Shown in pieces: positions 49,229 to 57,923 of a stretch of 64,000 bases of DNA. This DNA comes from Mucilaginibacter pankratovii. Its GTDB lineage: Bacteria; Bacteroidota; Bacteroidia; Sphingobacteriales; Sphingobacteriaceae. The stretch spans positions 62,001 to 126,000 of the forward strand of contig NZ_JACWMY010000012.1 in NCBI RefSeq assembly GCF_014773265.1, written 5' to 3'. Every line of letters starts with the position of its first letter. The stretch's first letter is position 1. The position numbers were made by a program, and so were the translations under genes. A model generated the notes under the pieces. The model worked only from the letters and a program-made list of their open reading frames with translations. It was not told the DNA's origin and ran no database searches.

Positions 49229-49492
49229 ATGGAAGAGATAAGCATTAAACCCCAACGTCAACCCAAATGGGTTGTAGTGGCCATAAATATAGCCGTTATG
49301 GTTGCTTATACCGTTTACTTCAGGTTTGTAGAAGGACAATATAATTTTATTGCCATTGCCATGCTGATAGCTATGCATGTGGCGCTATGCCTGGTGCTGG
49401 CCATCTTCGTTTTTAGCAAGGAATTTTTATTGAGCGCCGCCCTGGTGCTGGTTATCGGGTTCTCTACCTGCTGGCTGGTATTTGCTGTATAG
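49229..49492 (+). CDS. Small three-helix membrane protein B
   Basis: An 87 aa paralog of the preceding gene, starting at the ATG at 49229, one base after its stop. It begins MEEISIKPQRQPKWVV, has helices AINIAVMVAYTVYFRFV, AIAMLIAMHVALCLVLAIFV and LLSAALVLVIGFSTCWLVFAV, and keeps the same GFSTC motif. The spacing indicates co-translation with protein A, which may mean the two form a complex. Function unknown. Confidence 0.7.
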   Translation: MEEISIKPQRQPKWVVVAINIAVMVAYTVYFRFVEGQYNFIAIAMLIAMHVALCLVLAIFVFSKEFLLSAALVLVIGFSTCWLVFAV

Positions 49493-49566
49493 GCTATCGC
49501 ATCTTTTTATCAAAATAATTATGGAAATGTGTTTGCTGATGCATCCTGCTGTAAAACTCCCGCATT

Positions 49567-50361
49567 ATGCAGCCCATCAAACACGTCAGTATCCCCCAGC
49601 CCTGCCACGAAGATTGGCAGCAGATGACGCGAGTAGCGCAAGGCAGGCACTGCCAAAGCTGCTGTAAAACCGTTATCGACTTTACGGCGATGAGTAATGC
49701 GGAAGTGATTAACTACCTCGCCATGCATAAAAACACCTGTGGAAGGATTGAGCATAGCAGGCTGGCCGGGATAAACTACGAATTGGAGGCTGATGATAAA
49801 AGACTATTTTCCTGGAAAGGCCTGCTTGCAGCAGCTTCACTCAGTATACTGTTCCCGGCGATAGATGTTCAGGCGCAAATCGGGCCTAAAATCGAGCAAT
49901 TGCCTTATGCTTCGTTCCCTCGCGGCAAAATGATGGTAAGTAGTAAAGTCGGCTCCATTACCATTGAAGGCAAGGTAACCGCAAAGGAAGATGGGCAACC
50001 TATCCCCGGAGTCAGCATAATTGTCAAAGGCATATCAACAGGCACAAAAACTACGGCCGACGGCAGCTTTAAATTAAAACTGCTTAATGTTAACGATACA
50101 ATTAGGATATCATCTGTGAGCTACAAGCCGGTAGAAATGCCCGTAGGGCACGGTTCGAAAGCCATTGATATCAGTTTGGAGATAGCGCCCATCGTACTGA
50201 ATGATGTGCTTGTGCAACGGTATGCCAGTTCGACAAGGCAATGCAGTACGTTGGGCGTTGTTGTTACCCTCAATGGCAAAAAGATACCATTTTACCTGCG
50301 CTGGTGGTATTGGTTGGTGCATAAGGCCCGGCACATCATTGCAGCCATTAACCCCTTTTAA
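49567..50361 (+). CDS. CarboxypepD_reg protein with N-terminal Cys-rich domain
   Basis: A 264 aa membrane protein found widely in Bacteroidota. The N-terminal ~60 residues form a cysteine-rich domain (PQPCHEDWQQMTRVAQGRHC, CCKTVIDFTAMSN and KNTCGRI), which could bind metal or heme. A helix (LFSWKGLLAAASLSILFPAI) crosses the membrane. The extracytoplasmic part is a CarboxypepD_reg beta-sandwich (EGKVTAKEDGQPIPGVSIIV; GTKTTADGSFKLKL; RISSVSYKPVEM). It ends FYLRWWYWLVHKARHIIAAI. A decayed paralog lies directly downstream. Confidence 0.8.
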   Translation: MQPIKHVSIPQPCHEDWQQMTRVAQGRHCQSCCKTVIDFTAMSNAEVINYLAMHKNTCGRIEHSRLAGINYELEADDKRLFSWKGLLAAASLSILFPAIDVQAQIGPKIEQLPYASFPRGKMMVSSKVGSITIEGKVTAKEDGQPIPGVSIIVKGISTGTKTTADGSFKLKLLNVNDTIRISSVSYKPVEMPVGHGSKAIDISLEIAPIVLNDVLVQRYASSTRQCSTLGVVVTLNGKKIPFYLRWWYWLVHKARHIIAAINPF

Positions 50362-50394
50362 GCTAAAAGAATCATCGCATTCTAAACTACGCCC

Positions 50395-51065
50395 GATGTA
50401 AGTATCAAACACATCAACATCCCCCAGTCTCGCCATCAATCCTGGAGCGACTGTAATTAAGATACCTTGCCAGTCACAGCAAAAAAGGAATATATTTATG
50501 GAATTGTTCTATCAATTGCTGATACACGAAAGCACTTATGAAGTCAAGAAAAACATGTGGTAAGTTTGATGAGTGTGAAATCGTTTTAATTACTCATTGC
50601 TCATACGAAAGTAGAAAGGCTCCTCTGTTGTGGGGATTTTTATTGACTACGGCCATGTTGATTTTGGTAAATGTCTTTGTCGAGGCCAGTGAAAGACCGC
50701 AAAAAAATATAATAAATACACCTATCCCAAGATTATTATCTACCCAAACCTTTACATTACGAGGGAGGGCATTGAACAAAAGTACAAAACTGCCTTTGTC
50801 AGACGTTAAGATCAGGTTAAAGGGTACGCTTAATCAAGTTTTTACAGATAGTACCGGAAGTTTTAAATTGCAGGTTCCGCCAGCAGCCACCTTAATAATA
50901 AGTTGTGTAGGTTACTCATCGAGAGAGTTGCCTATCGGCAGCCCGAGTGGAAGTCCGATAGAAATTTATTTGCAGGAAAGTACTGATTATTTTATAAGCC
51001 CAGTGGTTGTAAAATCACCGCCCTTTTATACACGGTGGTGGCGAAAAATTAAACATATCTTTTAA
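50395..51065 (+). pseudogene. Decayed paralog of the gene at 49567
   Basis: The sequence at 50395 matches the 49567 start (shared ATCAAACAC and ATCCCCCAG), but the second codon is TAA and one base is missing, shifting the frame. Further on, CQS and YEVKKN pieces of the N-terminal Cys domain appear in different frames with stops between. The intact piece is an ORF at 50538-51065 (175 aa): KTCGKFDE, a membrane helix, then a CarboxypepD_reg domain (GRALNKSTKLPLSDVKIRLK; FTDSTGSFKLQV) ending FYTRWWRKIKHIF like the intact copy. It could still be translated as a shorter protein. It overlaps the ppx-like gene by 4 bases. Confidence 0.75.
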
Positions 51066-52012
51066 CCCAACATCCCCGCTAACACCCCTTCTTTAAGGGA
51101 ATAGGTAGACATGCTCACATTCACCAACCCCACTTTTTGCATAATATAAATGGTAAGCAGGCTGGCCGTTACAATCATATCCACCCGTACCGGGATGATG
51201 CCTTTTGTTGCGGCGCGTTTGGCATGGGTTGATTTGATGAGTCGCTCTATTATATCCAGCAGGTCATCGGTATCAAACTCGTAGGCTTTTATTTTTTTTA
51301 GGTCGAAGGGTTTCCCTTTTTCCAGGTCAATCACTTCGGCAAAACTTTCGAACGCACCGGATGAACCGATAAGCGTGGCAGGTTTATATTCCATTGCGGC
51401 AATAAACAGCGGACCCAGGTGCTGGTTAAGGTAGGCCGTCATGGCTTTGATGGAGATCACCGGTATCGGGTCGGTTTTGTGAAATTTATCCATCAGCCTT
51501 GCCGCACCTATTTCAAAACTCTGTTTCCAAAGCACTTCTTTATTGTTGCCGATGATAAACTCTACGCTGCCGCCGCCGATATCTATAATAAGGGCGTTTT
51601 CATTGGTTAAAACGCCGCTGGCCTTTATCCCTTCGTAAATAAAGGCGGCTTCCTGGTCGCCGTTGATAATTTCGATCTGGATGCCGGCTTTGGCCTCCAC
51701 TTCGGCTATAAAGTCGTTGCCATTGGCTGCGCTGCGAAGGGCAGAGGTTGCGATTGCTCTAACCTCGGTTGCGCCTGCCCCGTCGATATGCTTCTTAAAA
51801 TCCTGCATGGCTTTTATACCACGGGTAAAGGCGGCCTGCTGAATGATGCCTTTGTTGATACCTCCTTCGCCAATTTTTACCGCCTCGGTTTGATGGTGGA
51901 TAACTTTAAAATCACCGGCGCTGCCTTCCGCTATCAGCAAGTGAAAGGTATTGGTACCAAGATCCATCACAGCGATGCGTTTGGCAGAAGGTTTGTTTTG
52001 TTGTTCGGGCAT
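51062..52012 (-). CDS. Ppx/GppA exopolyphosphatase family protein
   Basis: A 316 aa cytoplasmic enzyme (ATG at 52012; the frame opens 42 bases further upstream). It has the actin-fold phosphate loops AVMDLGTNTFHLLIAE and ALIIDIGGGSVEFIIG, and the central AIATSALRSAANG segment, all diagnostic of exopolyphosphatase/pppGpp phosphatase. It hydrolyses polyphosphate or pppGpp in stress signalling; sequence alone does not decide which. It is the single-domain short form and ends in YSLKEGVLAGML, convergent with the decayed paralog. Confidence 0.92.
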   Translation of the reverse strand: MPEQQNKPSAKRIAVMDLGTNTFHLLIAEGSAGDFKVIHHQTEAVKIGEGGINKGIIQQAAFTRGIKAMQDFKKHIDGAGATEVRAIATSALRSAANGNDFIAEVEAKAGIQIEIINGDQEAAFIYEGIKASGVLTNENALIIDIGGGSVEFIIGNNKEVLWKQSFEIGAARLMDKFHKTDPIPVISIKAMTAYLNQHLGPLFIAAMEYKPATLIGSSGAFESFAEVIDLEKGKPFDLKKIKAYEFDTDDLLDIIERLIKSTHAKRAATKGIIPVRVDMIVTASLLTIYIMQKVGLVNVSMSTYSLKEGVLAGMLG

Positions 52013-52123
52013 GGGCAGCAAATAAAAATCCCCGCAAAAGTATGGCTTTCGCAAGGGATTTTTGAACTATGATGTGGTTTGGGTGAAGATTATTTATATC
52101 GCTACAGGACAATGCCGGGCGAT

Positions 52124-52213
52124 CAGGGTTAACATAACTTAACACAATTCAATGTTTAACCTTGTTAATTATTTGATATTCATTTAGTTAATAAACTACC
52201 AGGGTTAACATAA
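52124..52213. repeat. Direct repeat CAGGGTTAACATAA, two copies
   Basis: The 14-base motif occurs at 52124-52137 and 52200-52213 in the A/T-rich gap between ppx and the NatB-type permease, 76 bases apart. It contains the palindrome GTTAAC and may be an operator or a decayed repeat element. Confidence 0.5.
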
Positions 52214-52266
52214 ATACGGGGCTATTCGCTTGGGAGGCGCTTTAACCCCCTCTAACAGAAAATATA

Positions 52267-53520
52267 TTACTCTTTATAAAAGAACCATTTTGCCAATTCT
52301 TTAAAGCTTGCTTTTTTACCATACATCAGTACGCCAACCCGGTAAATGCGTGCGGCAACATAGGTGGTGAACAGGAAGCCGACAACCATAAGCGACATGG
52401 AAAGCGCTAATTGCCAATCTGGAACGCCGCCAAAAGGGATGCGTACCATCATAGCCACCGGTGCCGTAAATGGTATCATTGATAACCAAACTGCCAGCGG
52501 GCTATCCGGCGCCTGGAATAACACCGACACAGATAAAATATAGGTAAACAGCAATGGTAAAGTTATCGGGAACATAAACTGCTGTGTTTCCGTCTCGCTA
52601 TCCACTGCAGAACCTACTGCCGCAAAAAGAGCGCTGTAAAGCAGGTATCCTGTTAGAAAATAGAAAATAAAGCATCCTAATATATATCCAAAGGGTATTG
52701 TGCTTAGCACAGCAACAGCACCCGCGATAGGGCTGCCAGGGCCCGAAAACGCGTGCCCCGCTATTTTTGATGATATTACAGATAGCAGTATCCACGCTCC
52801 GAATTGTGTTAAGCCCACCAGCCCTACGCCGATGATCTTACCCAACATCAACTGGAAAGGTTTTACCGAGGAGATGATCACCTCGATGATACGGCTGGTT
52901 TTTTCTTCGATAACGCCGCGCATTACCTGGGCACCGTAGATAAATAACGATAGGTATATCAATATCGCGCAAGCTATTCCAACTCCCATGGTGGCGCCTA
53001 AATTGGCTTCCTTGGTGCCGGTAGCGGTAACTTCCATGGCGTTAACCGATATCCGGTTTTTATTGAGTGCGTTTAAAAAGGCGGTATCAATATGATGGTC
53101 TACCAGGCTTTTTGCTGATGCGATAGCGTTCAATTGCTTTTCCACTTCTTCGGTAAGCTGATAAGTAGGCTTCTTTTTAGATAAGATCTGCACCTGGTTT
53201 TTAGCATAATCGGTAGGTATCACCAATATCGACAGGTCCTCATTTTCCTGTAAGCCGCCTTTAGCGTCATTTAACGATTGTTTGCTGGCTTCGAATTTAA
53301 TATGCTTAGCGTTGCGGAACTTGCCCTCAAAAGCCTTGCTGTCGTCAATTACTTTTACGGTAAGATCATTGCTCAATTCCTGGTTGTTTTTAGCAATAAA
53401 GCCTATGAGGGCCGACATACCCAATATCAACGCAGGAACCGCAAATATCATCACAATAAAAGCCTTCTTTCTTACGCGGGTAACGTATTCGCGCTGTATA
53501 ATCAATAATACTTTATTCAT
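52267..53520 (-). CDS. ABC-2 type export permease, NatB-like
   Basis: A 417 aa inner-membrane protein: one helix near residues 20-42 (AFIVMIFAVPALILGMSALI), an extracytoplasmic domain to about 185, then five to six helices including IACAILIYLSLFIYGAQVMR, GVIEEKTSRIIEVIISSVKP (the coupling region) and FPITLPLLFTYILSVSVLFQ. This is the topology of NatB/YhaP sodium or peptide exporters. It starts 3 bases after its ATPase gene and is co-transcribed with it. The substrate is unknown. Confidence 0.9.
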   Translation of the reverse strand: MNKVLLIIQREYVTRVRKKAFIVMIFAVPALILGMSALIGFIAKNNQELSNDLTVKVIDDSKAFEGKFRNAKHIKFEASKQSLNDAKGGLQENEDLSILVIPTDYAKNQVQILSKKKPTYQLTEEVEKQLNAIASAKSLVDHHIDTAFLNALNKNRISVNAMEVTATGTKEANLGATMGVGIACAILIYLSLFIYGAQVMRGVIEEKTSRIIEVIISSVKPFQLMLGKIIGVGLVGLTQFGAWILLSVISSKIAGHAFSGPGSPIAGAVAVLSTIPFGYILGCFIFYFLTGYLLYSALFAAVGSAVDSETETQQFMFPITLPLLFTYILSVSVLFQAPDSPLAVWLSMIPFTAPVAMMVRIPFGGVPDWQLALSMSLMVVGFLFTTYVAARIYRVGVLMYGKKASFKELAKWFFYKE

Positions 53521-53523
53521 GGC

Positions 53524-54429
53524 CTATTTAATGAGGTTTACTTTTTCGATGAAGATCTCGTTCATGCTGGGGATAACTTCCTGCAGCATGTTGATGCGGG
53601 TTTTTGGCAGCAGGTATTGAAGGACATCGTTGGCGGTGGTATTGTTAAGCTTTATTTTGATGGTATGGCTGTTATCTTCCCCGGCAACATCGCTGATGAG
53701 GTCAAACGGTTGCGCGCCGCTAAAATCTAAATGCTCGCCGGTGTATTCTACCAGGTAAGTATCGTTTTTGTACGAATTGCGGATGGCTTTTACCCGCCCA
53801 TCTAATATCTTATGCGATTTATGGATGAGGGCAATAGAGTCGCAAAGCTCTTCAACTGATTCCATGCGGTGGGTAGAGAACAGGATGGTAGCGCCTTTTT
53901 TGTTCAGTTCCAGTATCTCGTCTTTGATCAGCTCGGCGTTCACCGGGTCGAACCCGCTGAAGGGTTCATCTAAAATGATCAGGTCGGGCTCGTGCAGCAC
54001 GGTGGCCACAAATTGAGCCTTTTGCTGCATTCCTTTGGATAATTCTTCAATCTTCTTCTTCCACCAGGTTTCCATACCGAGTTTCTCAAACCAGAATTTC
54101 AGCTTGGCGGTGGCATCGGCACGGCTGAGGCCTTTCAGGCGGGCGAGGTAGATCATTTGCTCGCCTATCTCCATTTTTTTGTACAGCCCGCGCTCTTCGG
54201 GCAGGTAGCCAATACGGTTAATGTGCGACTGATCGAGCTTTTGCCCGTTGAAGTACACTTCGCCCGAATCGGGAGCGGTAATTTGATTGATAATGCGGAT
54301 GAGGGAAGTTTTACCGGCGCCATTTGGGCCAAGCAGGCCAAAGATCTTGCCGCTTTCTACTTCTAAACTCACATCGTTTAACGCGCGGTGGCCGGCGTAT
54401 TGCTTAACAATGTTGCGTATGCTTAGCAT
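53524..54429 (-). CDS. ABC transporter ATPase, NatA-like
   Basis: A 301 aa ATPase. Walker A is GLLGPNGAGKTSLIRII near residue 32, the signature is ELSKGMQQKAQFVATV, Walker B with D-loop is LIILDEPFSGFDPVNAE, and the H-loop is STHRMES. A C-terminal extension of about 80 residues (from NDTYLVEYTGEHLD) carries the DUF4162-type domain often found in NatA and related exporters. It forms a transporter with the permease downstream. Confidence 0.93.
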   Translation of the reverse strand: MLSIRNIVKQYAGHRALNDVSLEVESGKIFGLLGPNGAGKTSLIRIINQITAPDSGEVYFNGQKLDQSHINRIGYLPEERGLYKKMEIGEQMIYLARLKGLSRADATAKLKFWFEKLGMETWWKKKIEELSKGMQQKAQFVATVLHEPDLIILDEPFSGFDPVNAELIKDEILELNKKGATILFSTHRMESVEELCDSIALIHKSHKILDGRVKAIRNSYKNDTYLVEYTGEHLDFSGAQPFDLISDVAGEDNSHTIKIKLNNTTANDVLQYLLPKTRINMLQEVIPSMNEIFIEKVNLIK

Positions 54430-54477
54430 GTTTGTGGATGGTTATATGACTGTTTAGAGTAAGCATTAAGCACTTTG

Positions 54478-55107
54478 TTACATGTATTCTTCTTCTAAAT
54501 CAGTGGGCTGAGGGTAGCCATCCAATAACACCTCCGTGCGTTTTAAAAGAACGATTAAAACAATAGGAGTGAATAAAGAAAACAGATCGGCATATAACCA
54601 GCCAAACCTATAAATGCCGGGGTCATAATTTTCAGCCAAATATGCCAAGCCAAACCGCATGCCACCTTTTAATAAGACCTGTGCTATAAATATTGCGCCT
54701 AATACTTTATAATATTTGCTGATGATAGGATTGCGTAATTTAAATATTTCGATTGCGAGGAAGATAAAAGTGATAACACATAGGAGGCCATATAGCCCCA
54801 TATACGCTATTAAGTTTTGATAGTTAGGGATGAAGATAGTAATGTTTCCGGCTATCGCTATAACAACTAACAACGAAAAAGCAATTACAGCAGAGCGTCG
54901 TTCGTTAACTGCTGCTAACAGTATGGTGAGATAAACAAGCAGAAGAATATAGGTAGTTTGGAGAGTTGCCAGTTTTATATAGTACAGAACACCGGTAGTG
55001 CCAATCTCAACCTCGCTGTAGCGCAAAATTATAACAAGTAATAAAACCGCCGCGTAAAAACATGCCAGCCAGGTTGCATAGGTATGTGTTTTAAAAGTAA
55101 CTTTCAT
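54478..55107 (-). CDS. Six-helix hypothetical membrane protein
   Basis: A 209 aa protein with about six hydrophobic helices (AVLLLVIILRYSEVEI, LQTTYILLLVYLTILLAAVN, AVIAFSLLVVIAIAGNI, GLYGLLCVITFIFLAIEIF, VLGAIFIAQVLLKGG and SLFTPIVLIVLLKRTEVLL) and a short acidic tail (PTDLEEEYM). No family was recognised. It is A/T-rich. It lies upstream of the NatAB genes but 48 bases from the ATPase, so co-transcription is possible. Confidence 0.6.
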   Translation of the reverse strand: MKVTFKTHTYATWLACFYAAVLLLVIILRYSEVEIGTTGVLYYIKLATLQTTYILLLVYLTILLAAVNERRSAVIAFSLLVVIAIAGNITIFIPNYQNLIAYMGLYGLLCVITFIFLAIEIFKLRNPIISKYYKVLGAIFIAQVLLKGGMRFGLAYLAENYDPGIYRFGWLYADLFSLFTPIVLIVLLKRTEVLLDGYPQPTDLEEEYM

Positions 55108-55175
55108 TTATTGCCGGCAGCCAGAATTTATGGTTAATTTTAACGGCCAATTACAAAACCAAGATACAATAAAAT

Positions 55176-56168
55176 ATGCCTATGTATAAGTTCATTACCG
55201 CATTTGCTATTGTTTTTTGCTGCGCGATAGTTGCAAGCGGTCAGCCTATGACCAAAAAGCCCGTCAGCATTATTTTTGATAGCGATATGGGGCCTGATTA
55301 TGATGATGTAGGCGCGATAGCCATGTTGCACGCCTTTGCCGATAAAGGAGACGCTAAAATACTGGCAACGATTGCCAGCACCAATTATCCGGGCGTAGCA
55401 GGTGTGCTAAATGTATTCAATACATATTTTAAAAGGCCCGGCATCCCAATAGGCGTACCCAAAGGCAAAGCCCTCGGCCTGCGCGACTGGCAACACTGGA
55501 CCGATACCGTGTTGCATAAATATCCCCATAAAATAAAAACCAACTATGAGGCAGAGGATGCCGTAAAGCTATACCGCAGAATACTGGCTACACAGCCTAA
55601 TCATAGCGTAACCATTGTCACTATCGGTTTTTTTACCAATATGAGCGATCTGCTCAAGTCGGCGCCAGATGAGTACTCCAAACTTGATGGCAAGGCGTTA
55701 GTTGCCGCGAAGGTGAAGGTGCTGGTAAGTATGGGCGGCAAATTCCCCGAAGGCTCGGAGTTTAATGTGAACCAGGATGCCGCTGCAAGCAAGTATTCGC
55801 TCGACAACTGGCCGGTGCCCGTTATTTTCAGCGGCGGCGAAATAGGGGAGAAGGTAAAAACAGGCCTGCCGCTTATACACAATGCAGGTATTAAAAACTC
55901 GCCGGTAAAAGATGTTTTCAGCATTTGTATCCCCATGGCTAAAGAAGATGCACCTGGTCGTAATAGTTGGGATGAAACAGCCGTGCTGGTGGCTGTAAAA
56001 GGCTACTCGCCCTATTACACTTTACACAAAGGGCGGATAAATATTGCTGTTAATGGCAGTAATACCTGGGACGATAGTGGTAAGGGCCATGCCTACCTAG
56101 TGGCAAAAATGCCTGCTGAGGATGCAGCGGCGATAATCAATGAGTTGATGATGCACCAACCGAAGTGA
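55176..56168 (+). CDS. Exported inosine-uridine nucleoside hydrolase family protein
   Basis: A 330 aa protein with a signal peptide (residues 1-23, ending IVASGQ). The nucleoside hydrolase calcium site is seen in IIFDSDMGPDYDDVGA (D35, D37, D41, D43, D44). The middle VTIVTIGFFTNMSDLL and PVIFSGGEIGEKV and the C-terminal SWDETAVLVAVKG are typical of the family. It probably releases bases from nucleosides in the periplasm. Two hairpins follow it. Confidence 0.9.
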   Translation: MPMYKFITAFAIVFCCAIVASGQPMTKKPVSIIFDSDMGPDYDDVGAIAMLHAFADKGDAKILATIASTNYPGVAGVLNVFNTYFKRPGIPIGVPKGKALGLRDWQHWTDTVLHKYPHKIKTNYEAEDAVKLYRRILATQPNHSVTIVTIGFFTNMSDLLKSAPDEYSKLDGKALVAAKVKVLVSMGGKFPEGSEFNVNQDAAASKYSLDNWPVPVIFSGGEIGEKVKTGLPLIHNAGIKNSPVKDVFSICIPMAKEDAPGRNSWDETAVLVAVKGYSPYYTLHKGRINIAVNGSNTWDDSGKGHAYLVAKMPAEDAAAIINELMMHQPK

Positions 56169-56175
56169 TCCGCGG

Positions 56176-56199
56176 AATTTCGGTGGGGACACCGAAATT
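56176..56199 (+). other. Perfect hairpin directly after the nucleoside hydrolase gene
   Basis: Stem AATTTCGGT/ACCGAAATT with loop GGGGAC, then a GGGGGG run. Not a standard terminator because a T tract is lacking. Confidence 0.5.
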
Positions 56200-56228
56200 G
56201 GGGGGGAGGGTTAGGTAGTTAATCCTGT

Positions 56229-56265
56229 AAGTGTCCCATATCAAAAGTGGGACACTTTGTTTTTG
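56229..56265 (+). terminator. Intrinsic terminator after the nucleoside hydrolase gene
   Basis: Ten-bp stem AAGTGTCCCA/TGGGACACTT (56229-56238 with 56248-56257), 9-base loop, then TGTTTTTG. It also contains two copies of the TGGGACAC motif. Confidence 0.75.
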
Positions 56266-56417
56266 CAACATTCTTATTATCAATATTTTGTATGTTTTTA
56301 GTGAAACACTTTGGGACACCCCTGTTGTTTAAGTTTATGGTGTAAGTTATTGGTTTTTAAATACTTATATCGAACGCAAAATTTCAAAAAAAATAGCATG
56401 GCACACTTTTGGGACAC
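56231..56417 (+). promoter_or_regulatory. Repeated TGGGACAC motif upstream of the Fic gene
   Basis: TGGGACAC or its complement occurs four times in 190 bases: 56231-56238 (complement), 56248-56255, 56312-56319 and 56410-56417. The last two extend to CTTT(T)GGGACACCCC. The remainder of this 318-base gap shows no gene. The motif could be an operator for the fic gene. Confidence 0.5.
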
Positions 56418-56486
56418 CCCCATAACGGATTATTTTTGGCGCGGCAGGGATTTCTCTATACCTGATAGAATTTCTATCTTTAAAAA

Positions 56487-57872
56487 ATGAACCTGAAACT
56501 CGAAACCGAATTTAGCAAAGCGCCCATATTGCAGGAAGTTGATGCCCTGAAAAAGCAGATCGACGATATGCGGCCTTTGCCCGAGGATTTGGAGGGCAGG
56601 GTGATGCAAAAATTACGGCTCGACTGGAATTACCACTCCAATGCTATCGAGGGAAACAAGCTAAATTATGGTGAGACTGTGGCTTTCCTGATGGAGGGCA
56701 TCACAGCAAAAGGCAAACCACTAAAAGACCATTTGGATATCCGCGGACATAATGAAGCTATAAATTTTCTGCTTTCGATAGTAAAAGATGCCCGCCCAAT
56801 TTCCGAATCGGAAATTAGGTCGTTGCATAAAATGATATTGGTAGAGCCTTACGACGTGAGTGCTCAAACAGCAGATGGCTTGCCAACCACCAAACGTATC
56901 ACATTAGGAGAATATAAAACATCGGCTAACCATGTAAGAACAGCCACAGGCGAAATGCATTATTATGCTACGCCTGAAGAAACACCTGCCAAAATGCAGG
57001 AACTAATGGAGTGGTACAGCGAAGTAAATAATAACGAAGATATTCATCCAATAGTGACCGCCGCTTTATTTCATCACAAGTTTGTGTCGATACATCCGTT
57101 TGATGACGGCAATGGCAGGTTATCAAGGATTTTGATGAACCTGATTTTGATGCAAAAAGGTTATCCGCCGGTGGTAATTAAAATGGATGATAGGACAAAC
57201 TACTACTCTTTGCTGAGTAGGGCAGATAATGGGGATGGGTGGCCGTTTGTGGAATATATCGCTGTTGAAGTAGAAAGGTCGTTTCAGCTTTATTTAAAAG
57301 CGGCGAATGGCGACGATATTGATGAGGATGAAGATATTGATAAGGAGATAGCCTTGTTTAAAGCCGAGTTACTGGGTTCAACAAATGTTAAATATAAGAA
57401 ATCGCTGCCTGAAATAAATCGCATCTTGGTATCGGAGCTATCCTCTTTAGCTCAAAAGTTAATTAGTAAAGTTAGCCAGTTTGAAGATGTTTTTTTCGAT
57501 ATTTCAAACTCGGTTGTATTAATGTTGCAAGACAAGGCTACCCCTAAGGTTTACTCTTCAGTGGAAAATATTTTAAGCCACGGTACACAAATTGAACGAG
57601 ATAATATATTGAACGCAATGGAATTGATAACCATTGCGTTTAACTTTAAAAAGTTTAAAAACATAAACAATGATTTCGATATAATTACTTGGGTTGCCTT
57701 TACTTTTAATGACTATAATTATTCTATCCTGCTGCCAAATGGCTTTGTTCTTTTAAGTAAACTATACCGTCAACCACTCACAAATTCAGAAATGAACTCC
57801 ATAGTTAAAGGTTTCATATCAGAGTTAACCACTGCAATAAATGAAAAACTAAAAAAGCCCGGAGTAAACTAA
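56487..57872 (+). CDS. Fic family protein, N-terminally inhibited class
   Basis: A 461 aa protein. Fic enzymes transfer AMP (or other nucleotide parts) to protein hydroxyls. The catalytic motif HPFDDGNGRLSR starts at His203. The N-terminal inhibitory helix motif SNAIEGN (S51-N57, with Glu55 placed to block ATP) identifies a class II, self-inhibited Fic protein. The C-terminal ~170 residues (from about 290) are helical and unusually Asn/Lys/Ile-rich near the end; no known domain was recognised there. It stands alone with a repeated motif upstream, converging on dnaJ. Confidence 0.92.
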   Translation: MNLKLETEFSKAPILQEVDALKKQIDDMRPLPEDLEGRVMQKLRLDWNYHSNAIEGNKLNYGETVAFLMEGITAKGKPLKDHLDIRGHNEAINFLLSIVKDARPISESEIRSLHKMILVEPYDVSAQTADGLPTTKRITLGEYKTSANHVRTATGEMHYYATPEETPAKMQELMEWYSEVNNNEDIHPIVTAALFHHKFVSIHPFDDGNGRLSRILMNLILMQKGYPPVVIKMDDRTNYYSLLSRADNGDGWPFVEYIAVEVERSFQLYLKAANGDDIDEDEDIDKEIALFKAELLGSTNVKYKKSLPEINRILVSELSSLAQKLISKVSQFEDVFFDISNSVVLMLQDKATPKVYSSVENILSHGTQIERDNILNAMELITIAFNFKKFKNINNDFDIITWVAFTFNDYNYSILLPNGFVLLSKLYRQPLTNSEMNSIVKGFISELTTAINEKLKKPGVN

Positions 57873-57894
57873 CTCCAGGCTTTCATTTATATCT
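57853..57894. terminator. Bidirectional terminator between fic and dnaJ
   Basis: AAAGCC-GGAGT and ACTCC-GGCTTT arms with a C-A mismatch, flanked by an A run on one side and T-rich DNA on the other. The fic stop codon lies in the loop. Confidence 0.7.
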
Positions 57895-57923
57895 TTCGGA
57901 CTTTCCGTCCTTCGGACTAAAAT

